A DNA stretch of 64,000 bases from Verrucomicrobiota bacterium (GTDB lineage: Bacteria > Verrucomicrobiota > Verrucomicrobiia > JABWAM01). Both the position numbers and the translations under genes were made by a program. The DNA is taken from contig JAHFSY010000014.1 in the NCBI GenBank assembly GCA_023269615.1, forward strand, positions 1-64,000. The letters run 5' to 3'. The notes beneath the pieces were generated by a model. It was not told the origin of the DNA. It did not search any database and saw only the letters and a list, made by a program, of their open reading frames with translations. Within the stretch, counting starts at the first letter, position 1. Each line of letters starts with the position of its first letter. Shown here in pieces: positions 20,923 through 30,541 of the stretch.

Positions 20923-20947
20923 GTAGCTGCGTTCGCAAGAACGCGGC
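20923..20947 (+). repeat. REP-like family C element (single)
   Basis: CGTAGCTGCGTTCGCAAGAA then CGCGG: GTAG head, stem GCGTTC/GAACGC with GCAA loop. Lies in the divergent gap between the PIG-L and TPR-C39 genes. Confidence 0.65.
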
Positions 20948-20989
20948 CGTCGGACTCGATGATTGCATCGGCCTTTCAAACCCCTTACC

Positions 20990-23335
20990 ATGCGCATCAT
21001 GGTCAGGCACATGCGACGGGTCTTTTCTGTCTTGTTGTGTATCTTTGTCACGGGAGCCGCTTGGGGGGCGGAGGAGAGTGAGTTGTTCAAGAAGGGACGC
21101 GCGCTTCTTTTTAATGGAGAGTCCCTCAAGGCGGTGGAAGTCCTGCGGGAAGCGATCAAGAATGATCCCAAGAATGTGGAAGCGCACGTGGCCTATCAAA
21201 ACGCGATGTGGCTCAATGATCGGAAAGCGTTGCTGGAGGAATACGCGCGTCGCGCGGAGGGTTCACCCGAGGATCCCGATGCCGTCTATCTTAATGGCCG
21301 TCTGATCGGAAAATCAGGCAAAGTGGATGAGGCCAAGGCATGGTTTGACCGTTGCCTGAAACTCAAACCCGATCATCATCAGGCGCGCATGGCCCGGGCC
21401 ATCTCTTACTCGATCCAGCAACAGACGGAGAAGGCAACTGCCATCCTGGAGGAGCTTCTCAAGGAGAATCCACAGGACATGCGTGCGTTGGACATGAAAG
21501 CGGCGGCTGCGGTGGCACGTCAGGATATGGCGACCGCCCAAGCCAGCGTTGAGGTCATGAAGTCCATTCAAACGGATGTTCCGGAGGAGCGTCTGATGGT
21601 TTGCGATGCGCTCGTTGCAATTGGCGAAGTGGATCAGTGCACACGCGAGCTGCAACAACTTCTCAAGAAATATCCGCAATCGCCCTATGTCTTGGTCATG
21701 CAAGGGCAGCATCTCAACATGCGGGGGGAATTTGCCGAAGCGGAAGCGGCTCTCAAGAAGGCGGCTGCCACGGAACCGAACCTGGATTCCGTTCACTGGA
21801 GTCTTTCTGGGCTGTATCGGCAGATGGGAAAGGGTGCTCTCGCCCAGGAAGAGACCGAAATTTACGAGCGACTCAAACAGCCGTCAGCGTCCATCGTGCT
21901 TAATCGGAATGGCACGATTCTTTCGTGGGACGCCAATGAGGCGCTGATCCATCAAGCGCAGGGAGCGGGGTTTCTCGAACTTGGTCAGCTTGAAAAAGCC
22001 GAGGTGGAGCTTCAAAAGGCGATCGAAAAGGATGCCTCTCTCATCTGGGCCCGTTACAATCTGGCCGGAGTACTGAATCGCCTGGATCGAAAAAAAGAGG
22101 CAATGGATCTTGTGGATGACATTGCCCGGATTCCGGAAGCCGACCGTTGGATTTTTCGTTATCAGAAGGGATCGTGGTTGTATGAAAGTGGCAGGATCGC
22201 CGACGCCAACCAGGTTTGGCGAAAGGCGATGGCCCTTGAACCGAAAGGTGAGAATATTCGCAATCGGTTGCGGAAACTTGTGACGGCGACGGATGGGGTG
22301 CAAACCGCAAAACAAAAGCGATTGGAAAAGGTTCAACGTCAACCCTGCCTGGAGAAAAATTATTGCGTGCCGGTTGCCATCTCGACCGTGGCGGGGTTCT
22401 GGGGAACTAAAGTGGACCCTCTCAAGTTGATTGATGCGCATCATGGCGTAGCGACTGACCAGACGGTCAAGCTTCTGCGCGGGCAACCTGGGTTCTCATG
22501 CATTGCTTTCCGCGCCACCACCGAAGCATTGAAAGCCTGCATTGACCAGGGCATGCCACCCATCCTGTGGTACATGGCGATTCAAATTCGCCCTGATGGA
22601 TGTGGTGAGGGGCACGACGCGACGGTGGTCGGGTACGACGAAACCCGCGGATGCATTCTTACTTTGGACGGAACATGGGCGGACGAAGAATGGACTTTTT
22701 ATGACGACATTCGGCCCGCAATTGCCTACCTACTTGTGCCTACGGGCACCCATGTGGACACATCCGCCCTCGACGTGAAAGAAGGGGAAAGCCTTCTGAA
22801 TATTTCCCTCGCTTCAGTGCAGAAGGATTGGACCCGGGTGGATTCGCTGATGTCGGAGATCAAGGTTGCCACCGCCGAAGCCGCGCTTCTGAAGGCTTGT
22901 TCATTGACGTCTCGCAATCAGTGGAAGGAGAGCGTCCCCTTATTTCAACAGGTGGCTGACGTCGCGAAATCGAACGTGGCGCTTCAAAGCATACTCGGAT
23001 TGGCGCTCCTGCATTCAGACAAACCTCAGGATGCGATCCCGGTTCTCAAGCGGGCCATCGAGCTCGATCCTTCGTCAAGTTACGCGCGCTATCTTCTCGC
23101 AGGCCAGTTGGGGCAGGCGGGAAAAATTCAGGATGCTTTCGATGTTCTGGAGCCGGTGAGCAAGACGTTCGACGTCACTCCGGATGCGCTTTTGCTTCTT
23201 GGTCGGCTATCATTCCGCCTTGGGAAATCCGACATGGTCGGCAAGACGTTGCAAACCCTGGAAATGATTTCGCCTGAAAATGCGCGAAAGCTGAAGGATG
23301 AATTCGCGAAAACCAATCCACCGGTCAAGCAATGA
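20990..23335 (+). CDS. Exported TPR protein with embedded C39-like peptidase domain
   Basis: 781 residues. A signal peptide (VFSVLLCIFVTGAAWG) is followed by about ten tetratricopeptide units (residues about 25-440), then a papain-fold C39-like domain (about 445-575), then more TPRs (about 610-780). The peptidase domain keeps a putative catalytic set numbered from 20990: Cys459 in KNYCVPVAIS, His542 in GHDATVVGYDE and Asp560 in LDGTW, with the oxyanion Gln in RQPCLEKNYC. C39 peptidases usually process peptides with double-Gly leaders; here the domain is stand-alone and probably periplasmic, with TPRs for partner binding. ATG 20999 or 21011 are alternative starts. No operon partner. Confidence 0.8.
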   Translation: MRIMVRHMRRVFSVLLCIFVTGAAWGAEESELFKKGRALLFNGESLKAVEVLREAIKNDPKNVEAHVAYQNAMWLNDRKALLEEYARRAEGSPEDPDAVYLNGRLIGKSGKVDEAKAWFDRCLKLKPDHHQARMARAISYSIQQQTEKATAILEELLKENPQDMRALDMKAAAAVARQDMATAQASVEVMKSIQTDVPEERLMVCDALVAIGEVDQCTRELQQLLKKYPQSPYVLVMQGQHLNMRGEFAEAEAALKKAAATEPNLDSVHWSLSGLYRQMGKGALAQEETEIYERLKQPSASIVLNRNGTILSWDANEALIHQAQGAGFLELGQLEKAEVELQKAIEKDASLIWARYNLAGVLNRLDRKKEAMDLVDDIARIPEADRWIFRYQKGSWLYESGRIADANQVWRKAMALEPKGENIRNRLRKLVTATDGVQTAKQKRLEKVQRQPCLEKNYCVPVAISTVAGFWGTKVDPLKLIDAHHGVATDQTVKLLRGQPGFSCIAFRATTEALKACIDQGMPPILWYMAIQIRPDGCGEGHDATVVGYDETRGCILTLDGTWADEEWTFYDDIRPAIAYLLVPTGTHVDTSALDVKEGESLLNISLASVQKDWTRVDSLMSEIKVATAEAALLKACSLTSRNQWKESVPLFQQVADVAKSNVALQSILGLALLHSDKPQDAIPVLKRAIELDPSSSYARYLLAGQLGQAGKIQDAFDVLEPVSKTFDVTPDALLLLGRLSFRLGKSDMVGKTLQTLEMISPENARKLKDEFAKTNPPVKQ

Positions 23336-23352
23336 ACATAGGGCACGAACCC

Positions 23353-25395
23353 TCAAGGTTTTGATTTGAGATCCTTGGCAGGGGGCGGTTTCGACAAGTC
23401 GTAGAGGAGGAGCTGTCCCTCGGTTTTCACGAGGGTGGCTTCCTCGGTGAGGACGCGGGCCAGGTTGGCTCTGGCCTGGGTGGATGGCCAGCTTGCGTAC
23501 TCGAAGCGGCGGTCCAGGGAATCAATTTTTTTGACGTTGATGCAGACGTAACGGATGCCCTCCCGCTTCAGGGTGTCTGCCAGTTCGTGGGCCGAGCTGG
23601 CGCGGGCCGCTTCCTCCACGATCCATTTTTTGTCGAAAGGGCCGCTCAAGCGCACCGGGTTCTGAAACGCGTACACGCTCTCCTCGCCGAAAAACAGGAT
23701 CTTCGAGTTCACGCGTTCGGGATGACCGCACCACAGCGCCATGCGGTGCACGGGACTGTTCTGCAGGCGGTATTCCTCTTGGGTCATCCCTCCGAGCAAA
23801 AACATCCAGGGATTTGAAAAACCGGCGATGGACACGAGTGTCTGCCAGACGTTGACTGCCATGAGCGTGAGCGCCAGCACAACGGCTGTTCTTTTAAAGC
23901 CGGCGCGAATGGGCGACTTGATCCAGCCTTCCCATGCCAGGCCGATGGCAAGCGCGGCTGCGGGCGCGAAGGGGCCAAGAAAACGCGTGACCTGGGGGCC
24001 CACCGCCCAAACCATTCCGGCGAGCAACGTGGCAAACGCTGGAATCCGGAGGTCGCCCAAACCTCTCTCTCTCGGCAGCTTCAGGATGGCCCACACGACC
24101 AAAGGCACGGCGCACCAGAAAATCACGCCCACGTCGCTTTCAAAATAATTTGGGTCCGACACGGTCATCCGCCATGGGGCAAGAAGCGCGCGAGGCAATC
24201 CCGTCATGCCCGTTCCGTAATGCGCCATTTCCTTTGCGTAAATCATCGACACCCATTTCCCCTCGGGTCCGCACCACGGCAGAAAACGCGTGAACGCCGG
24301 GTAGAACGGGTCGCCGGTCCAGGCGCTGTTGCGGATGAACCACGGAAGATATCCCGCGAATGCCCCGCACGTGAAATGAAAAGCGCTCCGCATGCGCGCT
24401 TGCAAGGTTTCCCCGGAGAGCGCAAGGCACGCGATCATCGCCGCGGCTGCCGGGATCAGGGCTGGATATTTCGTGCCGACCGCCAGTCCGCCAAACACTC
24501 CGGCCCATGCGGATGCGCCGCGCAGGGAGGAGGTGCGCAGCGCCAGCCACATGAGCGCGGCGAAGAATGTGACACCCAGGTCGTTGTTGCCGAGCCCCGC
24601 CACGGCGAGGAGGAAGGGGGTGGAGATCATGACGGCTGCGGAGGCAAGCGCGGAGACGCTCGAGCCGGCCGCGAGCGCCACGGCGATGGCTGCAAGGAGA
24701 AGCGCCATCCAGTTGAAAGCCATGGCGATGCCGTCACCCGAGAGGATCAGCTGGGGCAGATAGAGCATCTGCCAATTGGATGAGAGATTCGATTCGGCGA
24801 AATCCTTGAGCGGCGCAATGAAGCCCATCTGCTCGTATAATTTCGTGAGGCCGAAATGATAACGCAGCGTGTCGGGATAAAGCGAAGGAGTGAGTGCGGC
24901 GGGAAGTTGCAGGCAGGCGATGCCGAGGATCAATGCCAGCGCGGCAAGTTCGGACCGACGCCAATCGCGGCGGATGATTTGCGAAGTCGCGCCGCAAAGC
25001 TCGCGGATCACCTCCTTCCACGCGGGCGCGGCGAAGAGGATAAGTGCCATCAGTGCGACCAGCACCGTCGTCGAGCTGACGCCGATGAACATTCCCGTCA
25101 CCAGCACCACCGCGGCCATCAAGCCGAGGCCGAGGCCGGTGGAGAGCATAAGGCGCGAGACACGGAGGCGAAGATCCAGCTTCCCATCGTGAAACGCTTG
25201 GCACAATTTCAGCAAGCGCCACCCGGGACCGAGCGCCAGCAGCCAGAACCACAGGGCCACGGCAATCGAAGCGAGACTTTCCACGAGCGGATAAAATGAG
25301 ACGGCATTGACTTGAAAAAATGGTACCAACGCCAAGCCTGCCCAGGCGAGACAGAGCGTCACGATGACCAGGGACTTGGGGCGGGTGGAAGGCAT
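23353..25395 (-). CDS. Polytopic membrane protein, GT-C glycosyltransferase-like
   Basis: 680 residues with roughly 12-14 hydrophobic segments through residue 530 and a soluble C-terminal domain of about 130 residues. Features of the GT-C superfamily are the early loop acidic/His patch SLYPDTLRYHFGLTKLY (about 173-189), LGNNDLGVTFFAAL and the multiple Trp/Pro-rich loops (YLPWFIRNSAWTGDPFYPAF). Such enzymes use polyprenyl-phosphate sugars at the outer face of the inner membrane. Substrate unknown. It is transcribed divergently from the three-gene membrane operon at 25540-30490, so the four probably belong to one surface-glycan task. Confidence 0.65.
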   Translation of the reverse strand: MPSTRPKSLVIVTLCLAWAGLALVPFFQVNAVSFYPLVESLASIAVALWFWLLALGPGWRLLKLCQAFHDGKLDLRLRVSRLMLSTGLGLGLMAAVVLVTGMFIGVSSTTVLVALMALILFAAPAWKEVIRELCGATSQIIRRDWRRSELAALALILGIACLQLPAALTPSLYPDTLRYHFGLTKLYEQMGFIAPLKDFAESNLSSNWQMLYLPQLILSGDGIAMAFNWMALLLAAIAVALAAGSSVSALASAAVMISTPFLLAVAGLGNNDLGVTFFAALMWLALRTSSLRGASAWAGVFGGLAVGTKYPALIPAAAAMIACLALSGETLQARMRSAFHFTCGAFAGYLPWFIRNSAWTGDPFYPAFTRFLPWCGPEGKWVSMIYAKEMAHYGTGMTGLPRALLAPWRMTVSDPNYFESDVGVIFWCAVPLVVWAILKLPRERGLGDLRIPAFATLLAGMVWAVGPQVTRFLGPFAPAAALAIGLAWEGWIKSPIRAGFKRTAVVLALTLMAVNVWQTLVSIAGFSNPWMFLLGGMTQEEYRLQNSPVHRMALWCGHPERVNSKILFFGEESVYAFQNPVRLSGPFDKKWIVEEAARASSAHELADTLKREGIRYVCINVKKIDSLDRRFEYASWPSTQARANLARVLTEEATLVKTEGQLLLYDLSKPPPAKDLKSKP

Positions 25396-25539
25396 GGAGG
25401 AGTGATAAAAGCTCAGCTTGCTTCAAACTCAGATATCAGGAATCAAAAATCAACGCCGCTTTGCCCGATGATGCACGCGATAGCCTTGACAGTGTGCGTG
25501 ATGAGAGCCCAAAAATCCAGCGTCCACACGGGCTTACCC

Positions 25540-27234
25540 ATGTCACTTCCCCAAGATTTTACGCGGCGCCGTTTCACGGTGTGGCTCGGCATGATTGTGC
25601 TGGGCTTCGCCGCCTTGCGCGGGCCCCTGGTGAGGGTGCCGATGGAGCGGGACGAGGGGGAGAATGCGATGATGGGACTTGGCATGCTGCACGGCATCCC
25701 GCCTTATTCCGATGCGTACATGATGAAGCTCCCGGGGGGGGCGGCGCTGGACGCGCTGATTTTTGCGACGCTGGGGCCGACCACGCGTTCGCTGCACCTT
25801 GCGCTGTTGTTGATGAACGTTGTTTCGATTGCGATGGTGGGCTGGCTCGGCAGGAGTTTGATCAGCGGATCTGCAGGACTCTTTGCAGCGGCGGCGTATG
25901 GAACATTTACGATCGGCATGGGAATGTATGGGCCGTGGTTGAGCAGCGAGCATGTTGCGGTTTTGTTTTTGCTCGCGGGCGCGTGTTTGACCTGCAGGGC
26001 AACGGGCTCCGGTGACATCGGCGTTCATGATTTCGTAGCCGAACTCGCAAGAGTTCGGTTCTCCGGATCCACGTTCTTGCGAACGTGGCTACATGCCAGA
26101 AACGTCGTCGTACCCGGGATTGGGATGATTTGCCTGGGGATGGCGATGGTGGTGAAGCAGCATGCGGCGTTCCCGGCGTTCGCATGGGCACTTGTTGTCG
26201 GGGTCATTGCATGCCGGGACAGGGCTTGGGGCTCGCGGCTGAAATGGTTTGCCGGGGCGCTGCTCGCGTTTTTCACGCCGCTGATCCTGACAACGCTTAT
26301 CATGGCCTGGTGCGGCGTGTTTGAAAAATTCTGGTTCTGGACCTTCACGTATGCGGCGCGATATGCCAGCAGTGTGCCTCTGTGGCTCGGTTGGGAATAC
26401 TTCAAGATCAGCGCTGGAAAGATTTTCATGGACGCGAGCCTGTTGTGGATCATGTCAGGAGCTGGCTTTGTGGTGTTGCTGTGGAAGCCGCCGTCACCCG
26501 GGGCACGATGGCTTTTGTTGCTTTCAACGCTCGGGGGAGCCGCGGCGGCCAGCGCGGGGCTGATGTTTCGCCCGCAGTATTTCATTTTGCTTGCACCCTT
26601 TGCCGCGCTGCTGGCGGGTGTAACGTGGAATGCGCTGGTTGGAAGAATCCGGCGTGCGGCGCTGCGGCTCCTTGTGTGCACCTGCCTTGTCATCGCCTCG
26701 TTCGTGGTCCTGGTCGAGCCGCTGCTGCGTGGAATCAACCAGAAGTCGGACGGAATATGCCGCGAAGTCTATGGCATGAATCCTTTTCCGGAATATCCGC
26801 TCATCGCCGATTATGTCCGGAAACACACGCGGCCCGAGGACAGGCTGGCGATCCTCGGATCCGAGCCCGGAATTTATTTTCTTGCGGATCGGCGTCCTGC
26901 AATGCCGCATGTCTGTATTTATGAAATGATGAAACCCCATGCCTATGCGCGACAGATGCAAGCTGAAGCCATTCAAGAAATCGAGAAGGCGAAACCGCCC
27001 TGCGTCGTGCTTGTCGATGCAGAGTCGTCGTGGAAGAGGAGGCCGGAGTCGGAGCCGATGTTTTACAGATGGTCATTGGATTTCCTGCGCGAACACTATG
27101 TGCTGGATGGCATGATTGATCTGGTTTCCTGCAACGAAGTCATTGTGCGCTGGGATGAGGAAGCCCGTGCATACAAGCCGCAGTCGGAGCACACGGTCCA
27201 GATTTTCAAGCGGAAGGCGGAGAAGCGTCCATGA
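25540..27234 (+). CDS. GT-C (ArnT/PMT-like) membrane glycosyltransferase carrying an embedded repeat
   Basis: 564 residues, first gene of a coupled operon. The GT-C signature acidic pair is in the first external loop (VPMERDEGENAMMG, about 32-45), followed by SDAYMMKLPGG, multiple transmembrane helices, and a C-terminal soluble domain (VRKHTRPEDRLAILGSEPGIYF) typical of this family. Residues about 165-185 are encoded by a complete family-C inverted-repeat unit (26034-26093, exactly 60 bases) that keeps the frame; by position it would lie in a loop between helices. The stop overlaps the next start (ATGA, 27231-27234). Confidence 0.75.
   Translation: MSLPQDFTRRRFTVWLGMIVLGFAALRGPLVRVPMERDEGENAMMGLGMLHGIPPYSDAYMMKLPGGAALDALIFATLGPTTRSLHLALLLMNVVSIAMVGWLGRSLISGSAGLFAAAAYGTFTIGMGMYGPWLSSEHVAVLFLLAGACLTCRATGSGDIGVHDFVAELARVRFSGSTFLRTWLHARNVVVPGIGMICLGMAMVVKQHAAFPAFAWALVVGVIACRDRAWGSRLKWFAGALLAFFTPLILTTLIMAWCGVFEKFWFWTFTYAARYASSVPLWLGWEYFKISAGKIFMDASLLWIMSGAGFVVLLWKPPSPGARWLLLLSTLGGAAAASAGLMFRPQYFILLAPFAALLAGVTWNALVGRIRRAALRLLVCTCLVIASFVVLVEPLLRGINQKSDGICREVYGMNPFPEYPLIADYVRKHTRPEDRLAILGSEPGIYFLADRRPAMPHVCIYEMMKPHAYARQMQAEAIQEIEKAKPPCVVLVDAESSWKRRPESEPMFYRWSLDFLREHYVLDGMIDLVSCNEVIVRWDEEARAYKPQSEHTVQIFKRKAEKRP
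26034..26093. repeat. REP-like family C inverted pair inside a coding sequence
   Basis: Left unit begins CGTAGCCGAACTCGCAAGAG; the right unit, read on the minus strand, begins TGTAGCCACGTTCGCAAGAA. Both are stems with GCAA loops. Length 60 bases, so the host reading frame is preserved. Confidence 0.85.
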
Positions 27235-28967
27235 ACCAGGACACGGAACATCCCGCGTGGTATCGCAACCCGGAAATCTGGGTGGCGCTGCTTACCCTGC
27301 TGGTGCGATTCTGGTTCCTGATGCGCTTGCAGGACTCGCCATTTTTTGTGCCGATCCCGGGCGGCAACGACCGCTCGCTCTACAACGGGCTGGCCCAAAA
27401 TATTGCAAAGGGACATATTTTTCCAGAAGGCGTGTTCGCCTACATGCCTCTCTACCCGTGGTGCCTCGGCCTCCTCTACGCAATCGTGGGGTCAACCCCG
27501 GAAGCGAACATCTGTGCCGCCGGGCTGGTGGGGGCGATGCTCGACGCCGCCACCACATTCATGATCGTGCGCCTGGCACGTCGGCTCGGCGCGTCGCCGT
27601 ACGTGGCGTCGGCGATGGGGATCCTCTACGCGCTCTATCCGACGGCCATCATCTATTCCACGACAATCATGCCCAACACGCTGAATGCGTTTTTGCTGAT
27701 GACCTTCGTCGTGGCGACGCGCACGCTGGGGACATCCCCGTCACGTCTTCGCTGGTTTGGTGCCGGTCTGCTTGCGGGTGTGATTGCCCTGGGTTTTGCC
27801 GGGATGCTGCTGATCCTCATGATCTGCCTCGCGAACTGGGCGGTCTGCCAGGTCCGTCGGAGGGCGTTCAATCCTCTCAACCTGGTTTGCTGCCTGGCTG
27901 GAATGGCGCTGCCGATTTTCCCGGCAACGCTTCACAACTGGCGTGCGGAGCATCAGTTCGTGCTGGTGACGGCCCATGGAGGGTTTAATTTTTACATGGG
28001 CAACAATCCCGATGCGACCGGGTATCCCATCCAGATCAGCACGTTTCGCGGCGACGCGGGGAGCTTGCTGGTGGACGCGCGGGCCGAGGCCGAACGGATC
28101 GAGGGGCGGAAGCTGACGGCGGCGGAATTCTCCGCGCACTGGTCGGATCGCGCATGGAAATACATCCGGGAAAATCCCGGCGCCGAGGGCCGCCTGCTTG
28201 GCCTGAAATTTCTTAAATTCTGGAACCGCGTGGATTACGACGACATGAGGTTCGAGCCGATGTTGAGACTCTCCGATGTCGCCTTTACATGGCCGACATG
28301 GCCGGGTTTTGTGTGGATCGCATGGCTTGGATTCGCGGGGCTGGTCCTGGCGCGCGGAGCGGGCTGGTTGAAGCTGGTCGTCCTGAGTGGACTTATCGGC
28401 GTGATCGGCTTTTTCATCACAGCCCGATACCGCCTGACGTTCGCACCTCTTCTGTGCGTGCTGGGCGCGCTGGGGATTCATGAACTCATCGTGGTTTTTT
28501 GCGATCCTGCCAGAGCGAGACTGAAGGTGATCGGGACCGCACTGGTGTTCGTGGTCACGGGGGCGATTGCATTTCTGCCGCTGTCGCAAACCGATTTTCG
28601 CGCGCTGGATCATCTCAACACGGCTGCCTACCTGATGGAGCGAAAGATGCCGGCCATGGCCCTGGAGCAGGCCATTTCGGGGATCAGGATTTCGCCCTAC
28701 AATGCCGAGCTTCGTTTTGTCGAGGGCAACGCGTTCATGGGCCTGAGGCAGCCGAAGGATGCGGTGGCGGCGTATGCGGCGGCGCTTGAAATCAAGCCGT
28801 CTCATGCCCCGGCACATTTCAACATGGCCCAGGCATGGATGGAGTTGAATGAGCCGCAAAATGCGGCTGCCGAGGCGTTGCTCGCGCTGAAAAATGATCC
28901 CAAACATCCCCACGCGTGGGAAGTTTTGGAGGAGGCCCGTCAGCGGATGCAGAAGATCAACCCATGA
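27231..28967 (+). CDS. GT-C (PMT_2-like) membrane glycosyltransferase fused to C-terminal TPRs
   Basis: 578 residues. The N-terminal part (to about 440) has some ten hydrophobic helices. The first loop contains PIPGGNDRSLYNGLAQNIAKG with an acidic residue at the usual GT-C place, and the patch AYMPLYPWCLGLLYAIVG is typical of PMT_2/GT83-like proteins. After the last helix come about two to three TPR units (residues about 460-570; ALEQAISGIRISPYNAELRF, PKDAVAAYAAALEIKPSHAP), which would be exposed to the periplasm or cytoplasm depending on helix count. Coupled on both sides by ATGA overlaps. TPR-fused GT-Cs are also known among O-linked glycosylation enzymes; target unknown. Confidence 0.72.
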   Translation: MNQDTEHPAWYRNPEIWVALLTLLVRFWFLMRLQDSPFFVPIPGGNDRSLYNGLAQNIAKGHIFPEGVFAYMPLYPWCLGLLYAIVGSTPEANICAAGLVGAMLDAATTFMIVRLARRLGASPYVASAMGILYALYPTAIIYSTTIMPNTLNAFLLMTFVVATRTLGTSPSRLRWFGAGLLAGVIALGFAGMLLILMICLANWAVCQVRRRAFNPLNLVCCLAGMALPIFPATLHNWRAEHQFVLVTAHGGFNFYMGNNPDATGYPIQISTFRGDAGSLLVDARAEAERIEGRKLTAAEFSAHWSDRAWKYIRENPGAEGRLLGLKFLKFWNRVDYDDMRFEPMLRLSDVAFTWPTWPGFVWIAWLGFAGLVLARGAGWLKLVVLSGLIGVIGFFITARYRLTFAPLLCVLGALGIHELIVVFCDPARARLKVIGTALVFVVTGAIAFLPLSQTDFRALDHLNTAAYLMERKMPAMALEQAISGIRISPYNAELRFVEGNAFMGLRQPKDAVAAYAAALEIKPSHAPAHFNMAQAWMELNEPQNAAAEALLALKNDPKHPHAWEVLEEARQRMQKINP

Positions 28968-30490
28968 GGTCATCTTTGCTCGAATCCTTTCTGGTCAGGA
29001 ATGAGCGGAGCTTGATTCTCCTGTTCTGCCTGCTGGCCGGAATCCGGGTTTTTGTTTTTACAGCCGCCTTTCCATTTTTTTCGAATATTGATGAGTCGGA
29101 CCATTTTGACGTCATCAGCAAATACGCCCACGGGGAGATTCCAGAAGCGGGGGAACTCTTCGGCGACGAGTCGAGCGCCTTGATCGGGCGGTTTGCCTCG
29201 CCGGAATACTATCATTACGAGAGCCAGTATAAGGATGGGAACATTCCGCTCCCGTGGTGGTCGGATTCATCCCAGATACCCGATCGCATGATGATCACGC
29301 GCATCATGCGAAACCAGATAAGCGGCGAAGCCATGCAGCCGCCGGTCTATTATTTTGTGACCGGATGCTGGCATCGCCTCGGGAAGGTCATTGGGCTGAG
29401 AGGCGGGTTTCTGCTCTATTGGACCCGTTTTCTGAATGTGCCGGCCTATGTCCTGATGGTGGGGCTGGCCTACGCCACGGTGCGGAAATTTTATCCGGAT
29501 CGCTTGTTCCTGAGGATCGGCGTGCCCATGATGCTCGTCTTTTTCCCGCAGGATGTCTTTTACCAGTTGAGCAACGATGTTTTTTCCGCGTTGTTGTGCG
29601 GGGTGGTTTTTTATCTGGCCCTGGACTTTTATGTTGCAGATTCGATCAGCTATAAATCCTGTCTCCTCACCGGGCTGGCGGTTGCGGTCGCGTGCCTCGT
29701 GAAACTCACCAATATGCTGGTGATGCCGATGCTGGCGGTCGTCGTGCTGGCGAAGGCGCGGATCCTTTTTAGCAATCGAAGGTTGGGGGGTGAGTGGCCG
29801 AAGATGGCCGCATTGCTTGCGGCGGGACTGCTGCCGGTGGCTGCGTGGATGTTGCAGAATCACTCGATGCAGGGTGGCTGGACGAATTCCACATTCAAGA
29901 TGAGTTTTTTGAGGCTGCGGCCGTGTTCATGGGACGAAATTCTCCATCATCCCATATTCACGCTGCATGGGGCTGCATTTTTTTGGGACGAACTGCTGCG
30001 CACTTTCTGGCGCGGGGAAACTGGCTGGATGCTTCTTACGCTCTCATGGGACGTCGCCGATGTGTTTTATTCCAGCACGTCGTTCCTGTTCCTTATGGCG
30101 GCGCTGCTGGGGCTGGTGATCGGGTGGAGGAAAAAATCAGACGGCGAACGATTTTCAACGAGCATGATGTTTCTCGCATTTGCCACGGGCATCGGACTGA
30201 TCGCATGGCTGTCAGTGAGCATGATCTCGGTCCCGTTTGAGGGTCATGGTTTTCTGCCACACCCCTCGCCTGAACATCCTTACGTGACGGCGGGACGCCT
30301 GATTTCCGGCGCGTTGATCCCATTCCTGATTTTGTACCTGCAAGGCCTCGACTGGCTTCTGTCACGCTGGAAGGGAATCGGGGTGAGGCTGGCCTGCGTC
30401 GGGGCCATCCTGCTTCTCATGGCCGGTTCCGAAATCGTGATTTCACAGGGCCCATTTCACAGCCGCTACAACTGGTTTCATCTCCCTTGA
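28964..30490 (+). CDS. Polytopic membrane protein, probable glycosyltransferase (DUF2142/GT-C-like)
   Basis: 508 residues, third gene of the operon, start overlapping the previous stop. About ten to twelve hydrophobic helices. The first periplasmic loop has FFSNIDESDHFDVISKYAHG, an Asp/Glu/His-rich patch in the position of GT-C catalytic acids, followed by a long hydrophilic loop and QPPVYYFVTGCWHRLG, as in DUF2142-type proteins. No close named family is certain from sequence alone. Followed by a family-C repeat element and a tiny convergent lipoprotein gene. Confidence 0.62.
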   Translation: MRSSLLESFLVRNERSLILLFCLLAGIRVFVFTAAFPFFSNIDESDHFDVISKYAHGEIPEAGELFGDESSALIGRFASPEYYHYESQYKDGNIPLPWWSDSSQIPDRMMITRIMRNQISGEAMQPPVYYFVTGCWHRLGKVIGLRGGFLLYWTRFLNVPAYVLMVGLAYATVRKFYPDRLFLRIGVPMMLVFFPQDVFYQLSNDVFSALLCGVVFYLALDFYVADSISYKSCLLTGLAVAVACLVKLTNMLVMPMLAVVVLAKARILFSNRRLGGEWPKMAALLAAGLLPVAAWMLQNHSMQGGWTNSTFKMSFLRLRPCSWDEILHHPIFTLHGAAFFWDELLRTFWRGETGWMLLTLSWDVADVFYSSTSFLFLMAALLGLVIGWRKKSDGERFSTSMMFLAFATGIGLIAWLSVSMISVPFEGHGFLPHPSPEHPYVTAGRLISGALIPFLILYLQGLDWLLSRWKGIGVRLACVGAILLLMAGSEIVISQGPFHSRYNWFHLP

Positions 30491-30497
30491 TCCCCGA

Positions 30498-30522
30498 CCA
30501 CGTTCTGGCGAACGTGGCTACA
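30498..30522 (-). repeat. REP-like family C element (single)
   Basis: On the minus strand TGTAGCCACGTTCGCCAGAA then CGTGG: GTAG head, stem CCACGTTC/GAACGTGG with a GCCA loop. Lies just after the end of the glycosyltransferase operon. Confidence 0.65.
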
Positions 30523-30541
30523 AATCCTGATCAGAACATGG

